Below, piece after piece: positions 37,205-45,742 of a DNA stretch of 62,925 nt. The notes under the pieces were generated by a model. It ran no database searches. It was not told the origin of the DNA and saw only the letters and a list, made by a program, of their open reading frames with translations. This DNA comes from Pseudomonadota bacterium (GTDB taxonomy: Bacteria; Pseudomonadota; Gammaproteobacteria; Burkholderiales; JAJZQI01), in assembly GCA_021851875.1 (NCBI GenBank), contig JAJZQI010000015.1, positions 1 through 62,925 of the forward strand. The letters run 5' to 3'. Within the stretch, counting starts at the first letter, position 1. Every line of letters starts with the position of its first letter. A program made the translations under genes and the position numbers.

Positions 37205-39580
37205 TTACTTGATGCAGACCGCGCGGACCTGATGCAAGTCGGTAATCCCCTGCACGACCTTTTCGATGCCGTCCTGTTTCAGCGTCCGCATGCCTTCTTC
37301 CAATGCAACGGCCAGCACTTCGGCCACGCGCGCCTTCTCCTGGATCAATTGTTTCACCCGATCGGTACAGACCAGCAGTTCGTGCAGGCCGACCCGGCCT
37401 TTGTAGCCGGTATTGCTGCATTCGGGGCAGCCGACCGGTTTATACAGCGTGAATTCGCCCTTGTCATTGCCGAAGTCCTTGCGCCATTCGTCCAGCACCC
37501 GCTTTTTGGCGGCCGCCGGGTCCTTTGTCCATGACGGTGTGCGCAGCAATTCCTGGCTGTATTCGCTGAGGATTTCGTCCAGTTCTTTTTGGTCCGGTGT
37601 GTAGGCTTTCTTGCATTTGCTGCACAGGCGCTTACCCAGCCGTTGAGCCAGGATGCCCAGCAGCGCGTCGGCAAAGTTGAACGGGTCCATGCCCATGTCG
37701 AGCAGGCGCACGATGCTTTCCGGCGCGCTGTTGGTGTGCAGGGTGGAAAACACCATGTGGCCGGTCAGCGAGGCTTCGATACCTGTTTCCACCGTTTCCG
37801 CATCGCGCATCTCGCCCACCATCACCACATCCGGGTCGGCGCGCAGGAAAGCGCGCATGGCGATGGCGAAAGTGAAGCCGGTTTTGGGATTGACCTGGAC
37901 CTGCCGCAGGCCTTTCTGGGTGATTTCCACCGGGTCTTCCGCCGTCCATATTTTGGTATCGGAGGTGTTGATGAAGCCCAGTACCGAGTGCAGGGTGGTG
38001 GTTTTGCCTGAGCCGGTGGGGCCGCAGACGAGGAACAGGCCGTAGGGTTTGGTGACCAGCTCCTTGGTATGGGCGAGATTGCGTTTGGACAGGCCCAGCT
38101 TGTCGATGGGAATCGGCTCGCCGGCGGCGAGAATGCGCATGACCACATCTTCCAGCCCGCCTGCGGTGGGCAGGGTCGCCACGCGCAGCTCGATGTTGAG
38201 CGGGCCGAATTTCTTGAACTGGATTTTGCCGTCCTGCGGTTTGCGCTTTTCCGCGATGTCCAGGTCGCACATGATCTTGATGCGGGCCACCAGCGCATTA
38301 CGCAGGTGTGCCGGCAGTTCGATATACGGCGCCAGCGAACCGTCCCGGCGAAAGCGGATGAGGGTCTTGTTTTTGCCGGCGCCCGGCTCGATGTGAATGT
38401 CGGATGCGCCCTGTTTGTAGGCATCGATGATGATTTTGTTGACCAGCTGTACCAGCTCGTTATCCTGCGCGGCGGAAATGTCCTCCGCCACCAGCCCCGC
38501 TTCCTCCCCTTCTTCTTCCAGGGCGGAAAGCATTTCGCTGATCGAGCCGGTATCCGATTCAATGCCGTAAAACAGGTCGAGCGTCTGTTTGAATTCCTGT
38601 TCGCTGCAAACGTGGTAAACGATTTTCGATTTGGGGAAAATCTGCTGCGCGGTCCGCGTGCCTTTGACATTTTCCGGGTCCATGGCAACCACGATCAACC
38701 CCTCGGACAAGTCGTCGAGCGGAATCCAGCCTTGGCTTTCAAGATAGTCCCGTTTCAGGTTCTTGAGCAATTCGGTCGGTTTGATGCGATTCGCGTTGAA
38801 CGGCTCATAGGCTACACCGTAAAAAGTACCCAGGGCAGCGCCGATGGACGCCTGGGAAATCTGAAACTCCTCGCGCAGAATGTCTTCCAGATTGCGGGAT
38901 TTTTTGCGGGCCGAGCGTACGGCCAGCACCAGCTCGTCGGGCGACAGCAGACCTTGCGTGATCAAGTCGTCGTACTTGGTCCTGACTGTCTGTTGCCCGG
39001 GCAGGGACGTTGTGCCGCCCTGCCGCTGGCTGAAGGCGATCGCCAATGTCTTGGCCAGCTCCATAACGCCTTCGGTGGCAATGTCCTTGAACGGCAGGCC
39101 CGACAGCGTGTTGATCAGCTGGATGACGCCGATCGTGCCGTCATTGTCGTCGACGATCGGGGCAACAAGCATTTGCCTGGTGCGATAACCGGTGCGCTGA
39201 TCCACCTCTTTTAAAAAGCGCATTTCCGGCGTGTAGCTTTTCAGCTCGGCCTCATCGTACACATCCTTGATGTTGAGCAGCCGCTTGGTCATTGCGCAGT
39301 AGCCGGCGATGCTCTGCGGACTGATCGGCAGCTTCAGGTCGGTGAAGTTTTCCAGGCCGGTCTTGATCTTGGTGACGACCCATTTGTGGTCATCCGAAAT
39401 GGTGTAGAGAGTGATGCGGTCGGCCTCGAACAGCACGCGGATTTCGCGCGCCACCTCCAGCATGATTTCGTCGATGTTATGGGCAGCGTGCACCCGATTG
39501 GCGACTTCCTGCAATTTTTTGCTGAAAGTCAGTTTGTCGCTGAGTTCGCTGATTTGGGAGTTGTTGGGATTGGTCGTCAT
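37205..39580 (-). CDS. GspE/PilB-type ATPase with N-terminal GAF domain
   Basis: Secretion-type ATPase of 791 aa. An N-terminal GAF domain (about 20-175, IGVIQLINTLSG) precedes a T2SSE_N domain (about 200-340) and a complete ATPase core. Walker A GPTGSGKTTT is near residue 523, followed by WTAEDPVEI, RADPDVVMVGEMRD and SLTGHMVFSTLHTNSA. Zinc cysteines CSKC and CPEC are near 655 and 717. No pilin, platform or secretin gene is adjacent. It lies between the FecR and HD-GYP genes in a tight operon, which suggests a ligand-gated assembly motor. It may serve a pilus encoded elsewhere, such as the msh block. Confidence 0.9.
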   Translation of the reverse strand: MTTNPNNSQISELSDKLTFSKKLQEVANRVHAAHNIDEIMLEVAREIRVLFEADRITLYTISDDHKWVVTKIKTGLENFTDLKLPISPQSIAGYCAMTKRLLNIKDVYDEAELKSYTPEMRFLKEVDQRTGYRTRQMLVAPIVDDNDGTIGVIQLINTLSGLPFKDIATEGVMELAKTLAIAFSQRQGGTTSLPGQQTVRTKYDDLITQGLLSPDELVLAVRSARKKSRNLEDILREEFQISQASIGAALGTFYGVAYEPFNANRIKPTELLKNLKRDYLESQGWIPLDDLSEGLIVVAMDPENVKGTRTAQQIFPKSKIVYHVCSEQEFKQTLDLFYGIESDTGSISEMLSALEEEGEEAGLVAEDISAAQDNELVQLVNKIIIDAYKQGASDIHIEPGAGKNKTLIRFRRDGSLAPYIELPAHLRNALVARIKIMCDLDIAEKRKPQDGKIQFKKFGPLNIELRVATLPTAGGLEDVVMRILAAGEPIPIDKLGLSKRNLAHTKELVTKPYGLFLVCGPTGSGKTTTLHSVLGFINTSDTKIWTAEDPVEITQKGLRQVQVNPKTGFTFAIAMRAFLRADPDVVMVGEMRDAETVETGIEASLTGHMVFSTLHTNSAPESIVRLLDMGMDPFNFADALLGILAQRLGKRLCSKCKKAYTPDQKELDEILSEYSQELLRTPSWTKDPAAAKKRVLDEWRKDFGNDKGEFTLYKPVGCPECSNTGYKGRVGLHELLVCTDRVKQLIQEKARVAEVLAVALEEGMRTLKQDGIEKVVQGITDLHQVRAVCIK

Positions 39581-39593
39581 AGTGTGACAGATT

Positions 39594-41177
39594 TTATCTG
39601 TTCAATGCGACAACTCCGTTTACGGTGACCAGGGTCCCCGTGGCGAGGTTGCCGTTCATGTTGTAGGAAGCAATGGCGCCTTCTGCGTTGGGTCCAACGA
39701 ATTCACCATGCACTGATGAGCCGGTTTGGATGGTTACGTTACCGCCTCTGCCGGTTGTAAGTGCTACACCGCTGTTGCCGCTCGTGTTTGCGTTCAGGAA
39801 CTGGGTCAGACTGCCATTACCGGTGGCTACCCAGTTGACGTTGTTGGGCATGCTGATGCTGATGCCCGTTTGCACCGTCTGGGCGCCGAAATCGACATTC
39901 ATGGTCATGTAGTTCAGGTTGCCGGTGGTGCCATTCTGATCGGTCGGCAGCGTGTGCCCGATGTTCGTGTAATAACCGGTCATCTGGTTGGCGGCCAGCG
40001 CTTGCAGTTGGGTGGTGGTCGTCACCTGGGAAGTCCAGATATAGTGGAAATCACCGGTTGACTGCTGCTGCACGCCGTTGTCGATCACGCTGAAGCCGCT
40101 GCCCCAACGGCCCCAATATACCGTATAAAGCGGCGTCAGGGTGGTGGGGTCCTTGACCTGAATCGAGCCGGTTTGCAGCAGCGGCGCCGAATTGGCGTTG
40201 AATTCAAACAGGCCGCTGTTGTCGGTGGTTTTCAGGTACAGCAATTCGTTGTTACTGCCGATGGTGATCAGCGGATTGCGTTCATAACTGATGCTGCCGC
40301 TGCTGGAAGACGGCAAACCGTTCAGCAGCTCGCCGTAGGCGCCGGCGCCGCCCCAGTTGAGCGGCGCCGATTGCGCGCCCGTCAGCAAGGTCGTTGAGAC
40401 GAGCTGCGTGAGCCCGGCCTGCTGGGTTGAATCGGCGGGGAGAAGGGTGCTGTCGGGGCTGATATAGGTGAGCAGCAGCGAGTCGCCGCCGGATCCGCTG
40501 TCGCCTGAACCGCTTGTGCCGCTTCCGCCTCCACCCAGATCAAGCGGCTGGCTGAAAAAACCGGGTATTTGCTGCAAACGCGTGGGCGGGCTGTTGCTGT
40601 CCGGCACGTAACCGACCTGGTTGGGGCCCAGCAAAATGCTGCCGGCATTGGAGGTCAGGATTGTGCCGCCGCTGTTCACCCGGTCGTACGTGCCGGCTTC
40701 ATCCTGGTTGCTGTTATCGGCATTGGGCGGAATATGCAGCGGCTCATGGTCGGTGCCGCGTATGCCGATGGTGGCCACGGGTGTGGTGATCTTGTAGTTC
40801 CGCTTGTTGACCTTGCCAATCAGCCCGGTAACCGAGCGGAAAGTGCCGGTTGCCAGCGATAGCTGTTCTTTTTCCGTGCCATCCGCCTTGCCGTTGAAGT
40901 GGTAGCTGTCTATTTTCATGTCGGAATTGGCGCGTACCGACAGCAAGCCGCCATCGGTCATCTTGATTTGCAGGATGGTGGCCGGGCCGGTATGCACGCG
41001 GTCGCCGGCGTCGACGGCAGCGCCTTTGGTGGCGGGCCGGCTGCTGCCGTCCGCGGCCGTGAGCGTGGCTTCGCCGGTGATGAATTGGATGTGCCCGGCC
41101 ACGGTTTCGGCTGCCAGGCTCACGGACGCGTTTGCCAGACAGGCAAAGGCGATGATGCTCAACGACAAGCGGCTCAT
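39594..41177 (-). CDS. Secreted FecR-domain protein with TbpB-like C-terminal barrel
   Basis: Exported protein of 527 aa with a Sec signal peptide (FACLANASVSLAAE, no lipobox Cys). A FecR domain spans about 28-150 (DRVHTGPATILQIKMTDGG, TPVATIGIRGTDHE). A Gly/Ser linker (GGGGSGTSGSGDSGSGG) is near 210. The C-terminal 200 residues are Thr/Asn/Gly-rich beta structure ending with GEFVGPNAEGAIASYNM and VNGVVALNR. That GxFxGPxAxxxxG pattern recalls the C-terminal barrels of transferrin-binding protein B and of Slam-exported haemophores. The upstream Slam-like gene, 11 bases away, supports that reading. It is a candidate surface or released ligand sensor. Confidence 0.75.
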   Translation of the reverse strand: MSRLSLSIIAFACLANASVSLAAETVAGHIQFITGEATLTAADGSSRPATKGAAVDAGDRVHTGPATILQIKMTDGGLLSVRANSDMKIDSYHFNGKADGTEKEQLSLATGTFRSVTGLIGKVNKRNYKITTPVATIGIRGTDHEPLHIPPNADNSNQDEAGTYDRVNSGGTILTSNAGSILLGPNQVGYVPDSNSPPTRLQQIPGFFSQPLDLGGGGSGTSGSGDSGSGGDSLLLTYISPDSTLLPADSTQQAGLTQLVSTTLLTGAQSAPLNWGGAGAYGELLNGLPSSSSGSISYERNPLITIGSNNELLYLKTTDNSGLFEFNANSAPLLQTGSIQVKDPTTLTPLYTVYWGRWGSGFSVIDNGVQQQSTGDFHYIWTSQVTTTTQLQALAANQMTGYYTNIGHTLPTDQNGTTGNLNYMTMNVDFGAQTVQTGISISMPNNVNWVATGNGSLTQFLNANTSGNSGVALTTGRGGNVTIQTGSSVHGEFVGPNAEGAIASYNMNGNLATGTLVTVNGVVALNR

Positions 41178-41188
41178 TGCTGGTCTCC

Positions 41189-42553
41189 CTAACGGAAGTC
41201 GCGCCTCAGGGTGATGGAGAAGTCGGCGCGGTCGAATGCATACAGCGGTATGTTGGAGTCATTATGCATCAGCGTCAGACGCGGCGTCAGGCTCCAGTCC
41301 TTTTTCAGTTTCCAGTTTAGACCAAAAGTCAGGTCGCTGAGCCGGTCTTTTCCGACAATTCCCGGTGCGCGGGCGCTCATGTATTTGTCATTGCGCTCCT
41401 GGTAACCGGCCAGGACAAAGAAGTCCACTGCGGCACTGAGCGAAACCTGTCCGCCGACCCGCAGGCCGTAGATGCGTCGGCTGTTATCGCTGCCGTTGGT
41501 CAGTTTCGTGGTGGCGTCTTCATTGGTGAAATACACATTGGCGAGCAGAATGGGGTGCAGCGGACCTTCCAGGCCATGCAGCCATTGGCCGGCTACGGTG
41601 TATTGGTCGTTGCTGGAATAGGGCAGGTCGTCATAGCGTAATTGCCCGGCCTGCAGGGTCAGTCCGACCTGGTCGAAGCCGCTGATTCTATATTTCCAGT
41701 CGAGCGATCCGCCGAGAAAAGAGTGATCGAGCGTGGCTTTTGGGCTGCCTGTCGCCGCGCCCGCCTGCCAGTATCGCTGAGCCAGCAGCGCCGCTTTCAT
41801 GCTGTGCCGGCTGCCGTTCCACAGTACGCCGGCCTGGCCGCCCAGCACGGTGGAATTGAATTCGTCCTGCTGGAAGTAGGCGCGCTGGCGCAAGTCGGCG
41901 CCGGCAAAAAATTGCTGGCCGGGCTTGAGCGGGGCCGTGTAGTTGATGCCGCCGCCCAGGGAAGCATAGCCGTCTTCGTGCTGCACGGCATTGCCGGTCG
42001 GTTGCAGGCCGCTGATGCCGTAGGTCTGCTGTACCGATTGACTGAAGCTGCTGGTTACCGAGGAGATGTTGCTGTCGTAACCCAGTCCGCCGTCCACATA
42101 ACCGCTGATTTGCGGCCCCCGTTCGGCCTGTTCCTGCTGCTCGATCAGTTTCAGGTTCTGCCCAATGACGACGCTGGCGGCAGCGGGCGGATTGAGCTGC
42201 TGCAGGGCCAGAAACTCGGCCTTGGCGCGGTCTTTCTCGCCCATGGCCAGCCAGGCGCGGGCGAGATCGAGGCGGGCGCCGGCATGGTTGGGCTGTTGCG
42301 CCACGACACGTTCAAGAATCAGCGTGGCCTTATCCGGATACCCCGCTTCCAGTGCCGCCACGCCCAGCAGGTAGTCATACTCGACGTTGCCGGCCTGGGC
42401 GAACTCGTAGGGCGCCAGCTTTTCGTAGGCCGATTTGGCTTTGCCTGCGTTGAGCAGTTTCTGGGCTTTGGTCAGGTCGCTGTCGTCGGCCTGGCTGGTC
42501 AGGCTGTAAGTCATGCAGGTCAAGGCAAGCAGGGCTACGAGACGCATGTTCAT
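41189..42553 (-). CDS. TPR plus outer-membrane beta-barrel protein, Slam-like (DUF560)
   Basis: Outer-membrane protein of about 454 aa. A signal peptide (LVALLALTCMTYSLTSQA) precedes TPR-type helices (about 25-150, GAARLDLARAWLAMGEKDRA-like). From about 165 on there are alternating beta strands (SGYVDGGLGYDSNISS to the end ITLRRDFR), ending in Phe-Arg. This TPR-barrel plan is that of surface lipoprotein assembly modulators. Start 42553 gives MNMRLVALL and overlaps the phosphodiesterase stop by 4 bases. The gene precedes the FecR/TbpB-like gene, its likely cargo. A generic TPR porin is the alternative. Confidence 0.72.
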   Translation of the reverse strand: MNMRLVALLALTCMTYSLTSQADDSDLTKAQKLLNAGKAKSAYEKLAPYEFAQAGNVEYDYLLGVAALEAGYPDKATLILERVVAQQPNHAGARLDLARAWLAMGEKDRAKAEFLALQQLNPPAAASVVIGQNLKLIEQQEQAERGPQISGYVDGGLGYDSNISSVTSSFSQSVQQTYGISGLQPTGNAVQHEDGYASLGGGINYTAPLKPGQQFFAGADLRQRAYFQQDEFNSTVLGGQAGVLWNGSRHSMKAALLAQRYWQAGAATGSPKATLDHSFLGGSLDWKYRISGFDQVGLTLQAGQLRYDDLPYSSNDQYTVAGQWLHGLEGPLHPILLANVYFTNEDATTKLTNGSDNSRRIYGLRVGGQVSLSAAVDFFVLAGYQERNDKYMSARAPGIVGKDRLSDLTFGLNWKLKKDWSLTPRLTLMHNDSNIPLYAFDRADFSITLRRDFR

Positions 42554-43314
42554 AGTGCGAATTCCTGATTGGGTTGCAACATGACAGGATGGTAAGCGGC
42601 CGCGCTGTGGATGATTTCCTGCATCGTCAGCTCGATCTCGCCCGGCTTCAGGTGGGTAATAAAAATTTCCGGCCGTTGCTGCAAATTCGCCAGTTCCTCC
42701 ACCAGCAGGCTGGGACAGAGATGCCTGGAGGCGATGGCGACTTCCTTCTCGCGGTTGCAAAAGGCCGTTTCGATAATCAGGTAGCGCAAATTCCCGATGT
42801 CGTTCACATAGGCCCACAGCTCCGGGTTGGTGGTCGTGTCGCCGGTAAACACCAGGCTGGCCGCGCCGCTGTCGAGCTGATAGCCGACGGCGGGAACGGT
42901 GTGGTTGGCCGGCAGGGCGCGGATGGTGCGGCCATCGATCGCCGCTGCATCGCCGACCGCGAGCGGGCGGAATGCCAGCCAGGGGGCCTCGGGATTGGGG
43001 ATGCGGGTAAAATCGGGCCAGATCATCCAGTTGAAGATGTGGCTTTGCAGCGCGGTGATCACTTCCGGCAGCGCGTGCACGGTGATCGGGCGGGTGCGGA
43101 CAAAACCGACGGTATCGACCAGAAAAGGCAGGCAGGCGATGTGGTCCAGATGCGCATGGGTCAGGAAAACATGATCGATGCGCTTGAGTTCTTCAAAGCT
43201 GAGTTGGCCGACGCCGGTACCGGCATCCAGCAGAATGTCGTGGTCAATCAGAAAGCTGGTCGTGGCCAGGCCCGAGCCAATGCCCCCGCTGCAACCGAGA
43301 ACCCTGACGCGCAT
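42550..43314 (-). CDS. Class II 3',5'-cyclic-nucleotide phosphodiesterase (MBL fold)
   Basis: Metallo-beta-lactamase-fold enzyme of 254 aa. The metal motif is THAHLDHIACLPF (HxHxDH), with ligands in ALPANHTVPAVGY, VFTGDTTTNPE and FITHLKPGE, as in class II cAMP phosphodiesterases and RNase Z-like proteins. Position decides the name: it lies 17 bases after an adenylate cyclase gene, so hydrolysis of cAMP is the simplest role. No signal peptide, hence cytoplasmic. Substrate is inferred. Confidence 0.82.
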   Translation of the reverse strand: MRVRVLGCSGGIGSGLATTSFLIDHDILLDAGTGVGQLSFEELKRIDHVFLTHAHLDHIACLPFLVDTVGFVRTRPITVHALPEVITALQSHIFNWMIWPDFTRIPNPEAPWLAFRPLAVGDAAAIDGRTIRALPANHTVPAVGYQLDSGAASLVFTGDTTTNPELWAYVNDIGNLRYLIIETAFCNREKEVAIASRHLCPSLLVEELANLQQRPEIFITHLKPGEIELTMQEIIHSAAAYHPVMLQPNQEFAL

Positions 43315-43331
43315 AAGGCGCTCCCCCGTTA

Positions 43332-45551
43332 TTATTTGGTATGGAATTCGTACACGCCGTTCCAGTCGGCCGGCGGCGGTGTTTGCCGATATTGCTGCAC
43401 GCGCTGCAAAAAAATCGCATACAGGCGCTGATCCGGCCGCGCCTGCGACAGCGTGTGCAAGACGGTTTCAGCCTCAGTCCACTGCTGCCGGCGGTAGTGC
43501 GCCAGAGCCCGCTCGAATGCCTGGACATCTTCGCTTGACCGGCCGTGCAGGATGCTGCCCGCCGCCGGTTGCGGCTCGAAAATGCGCACCGGTTCCTGCT
43601 TGCCCTTGACGTTGACCTGGTCCAATTCACAGTACTGCGCCTGCGTTGCCGCCTTGACGGTCGTTTCACTCACTATCATAGACACGCCGTATTGTTTTGT
43701 CAGCCCTTCCAGTCGCGAGCCGAGATTGACCGCATCGCCCATCGCCGTGTAGGCGCGGCGGAACTGCGAACCCATGTTGCCGACGCTCATGATGCCGGTG
43801 TTGACGCCGATGCCGATGCGCAGTTCCGGCCAGCCGCGCTGCTTGAACTCGATCTGCAGTTGCCGCAGGCGCTCCAGCATGGCCAGACCGGCATCGACCG
43901 CATGCCGGGCATGCTGCGGGTCGCTCAATGGCGCACCCCAAAACGCCATGATGGCATCGCCCATGTATTTGTCGATGGTGCCGCGATGCTGGTGAATGAT
44001 TTCCGTCATGGCCGTCAGGTAGGTGTTGAGGATGTCGGTCAGCTCCTGCGGCGTGAGTTTTTCCGAAATGCTGGTGAAGTCCCGGATATCGGAGAACAGC
44101 ACGGTCATTTCCCGGCTGTCGCTTTGCATGTTCACCTGTTCCGGGTGTTGGCTCATTTCGTCCACCAGTTGCGGCGGCACATATTGGCCGAACAGTTCGG
44201 AAATCAGGTGGCGATTGCGCGATTCGACAAAATAGCCATAGGCGACGTCGAATACATAGATCAGCATGACCAGACTCAGGCTGGATGCCAGCGGCAGTAC
44301 GATATGTTCATGCTGCCAGGCCCACAGGTTGCCGCCGGCAATGAGACCCAGCAGCCAAGCCGTCAGCAGGGTGGACTTGAGCGGCGACATGCGCGGCAGC
44401 AGCAGCGTCAACAGCAAGCCGCTGAGCAGCAGCGTGAGAATTTCGATGGCGATGCCGTATTGCGGCATTTTCAGGATGGCCTGTTCCAGCATGCCGGCAA
44501 TCATGTTGGCGTGAATTTCCACCCCGGGGTAGACATTGCCCACCGGCGTGACCCGCAGGTCTTTCAACCCTGGGGCGGTGGTGCCGACCAAAATAATTTT
44601 ACCGGCCAGCGCATTGACGGGCAGGCGATTGTGCATGACATCCGCAGCCGATACGTACAGAAAACTGCCCTGTTCGCCGCGGTAAGGCACCAGCGCGCGG
44701 CCGTATTGATCCACCGGGATGGTCATGTCGCCAACTGAGAGGCCCTCGAGTGCGGCATAACTGCCGTCACGGCTTTGCGGGATGAAAAAATCGACCGGCG
44801 GCTCCCCCAGCGCGGCGCGCAGCAGGGCGAGCGACAGCGGTTGGTAGACCTGACCGCCATACTCGATGAGCATGGGAATGCGCCGGACCACGCCGTCGAT
44901 GTCGGTGCTCGGGTTGAAGTGACCGCCGTTGTCCGCCGCCTGCTGCAGTTGCGGCAGGTTGGCGCCGAAGCCGTTGGCCCGGCTCAAGGGAATGCCCAGC
45001 CGTTCAAATGGCGCGGCGGGTGCCAGGGGCGTGGGCAGCCTGCCGACATGATGTTGCATGCCGTCGGCAGCGGTGGTGAAGTAGTAGCCCAGCACAACCG
45101 GCCGATTTTTCAGGCTGGCGGCAAACAACGCGTCGCGGTCAAGTTGCGGTGAAATCTGCTGCAAGGCTTGCTGGTACTGTGTGTCGTGCCTGAGCGTGGT
45201 GGCGCCGAGCTGTTGCAGGACACTCAGGCCCGAGCTGTCGTCCTGCTCGGCAAACACGATATCGAAACCCAGTGCGGCGATCCGGTAGCGGTCGAACAGC
45301 TTGTTCACCAGTAGAGCCAGTTTGTCCCGCCCCCAGGGAAAGCGGCCTTCTTCCGCCAGGCTTTTTTCGTCGATATCGACAATCGCCACCCCGTCGAAAC
45401 GCGTGTTTGGCATGGTCAGCTTCATCCGCATATCGTAGGAAATGGCTTCCAGCCGCTGCAGCAAAGGGAGGTGGACCCACTCCAGCGCGTTGAGCAGGAA
45501 CAGGGCAAGCAGCGAAAGGGTTGCAACGATGCGAATCAGAGTATGGGGCAT
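43332..45551 (-). CDS. CHASE2-domain class III adenylate cyclase
   Basis: Membrane sensor cyclase of 739 aa. An N-terminal helix is followed by a periplasmic CHASE2 domain (about 30-330, FDGVAIVDIDEKSLAEEGRF and NALAGKIILVGTTAPGLKDL). Three membrane helices lie around 345-430. The class III catalytic domain (about 475-660) has metal Asp residues in VLFSDIRDFTSISEKL, the adenine-specifying Lys in IDKYMGDAIMAFWG and RAYTAMGDAVNLGSRLEG with the transition-state Asn and Arg. Lys plus Thr at the base-contact sites favours ATP over GTP. A TPR-like tail ends the protein. First gene of the six-gene operon. Confidence 0.92.
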   Translation of the reverse strand: MPHTLIRIVATLSLLALFLLNALEWVHLPLLQRLEAISYDMRMKLTMPNTRFDGVAIVDIDEKSLAEEGRFPWGRDKLALLVNKLFDRYRIAALGFDIVFAEQDDSSGLSVLQQLGATTLRHDTQYQQALQQISPQLDRDALFAASLKNRPVVLGYYFTTAADGMQHHVGRLPTPLAPAAPFERLGIPLSRANGFGANLPQLQQAADNGGHFNPSTDIDGVVRRIPMLIEYGGQVYQPLSLALLRAALGEPPVDFFIPQSRDGSYAALEGLSVGDMTIPVDQYGRALVPYRGEQGSFLYVSAADVMHNRLPVNALAGKIILVGTTAPGLKDLRVTPVGNVYPGVEIHANMIAGMLEQAILKMPQYGIAIEILTLLLSGLLLTLLLPRMSPLKSTLLTAWLLGLIAGGNLWAWQHEHIVLPLASSLSLVMLIYVFDVAYGYFVESRNRHLISELFGQYVPPQLVDEMSQHPEQVNMQSDSREMTVLFSDIRDFTSISEKLTPQELTDILNTYLTAMTEIIHQHRGTIDKYMGDAIMAFWGAPLSDPQHARHAVDAGLAMLERLRQLQIEFKQRGWPELRIGIGVNTGIMSVGNMGSQFRRAYTAMGDAVNLGSRLEGLTKQYGVSMIVSETTVKAATQAQYCELDQVNVKGKQEPVRIFEPQPAAGSILHGRSSEDVQAFERALAHYRRQQWTEAETVLHTLSQARPDQRLYAIFLQRVQQYRQTPPPADWNGVYEFHTK

Positions 45552-45682
45552 GCGCCTGGAGGTTGCTGTTGTGGTCGTGTTGTGTGGTTATAGCTGCTGG
45601 CGTTCTCTTCAACAAGCGCTGCCCGGCCTGGGGGTATTTATTGCCTGTCGCTTTGCTCGAGTGCGCACGGCCTGGTTTGCGC

Positions 45683-45712
45683 ATGATAGAATCCTTTGCC
45701 AACGACTATAAT
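45683..45712 (+). promoter_or_regulatory. Promoter for the HDOD gene
   Basis: A perfect TATAAT at 45707-45712 is preceded at 18 bp by ATGATA (45683-45688), four of six matches to TTGACA. The predicted start would fall about 25 bases before the ATG at 45743. The same 191-bp spacer must carry the promoter of the divergent cyclase operon. Confidence 0.5.
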
Positions 45713-45742
45713 TTTCACAGGTTTAGGAATACGGCCTGATCC

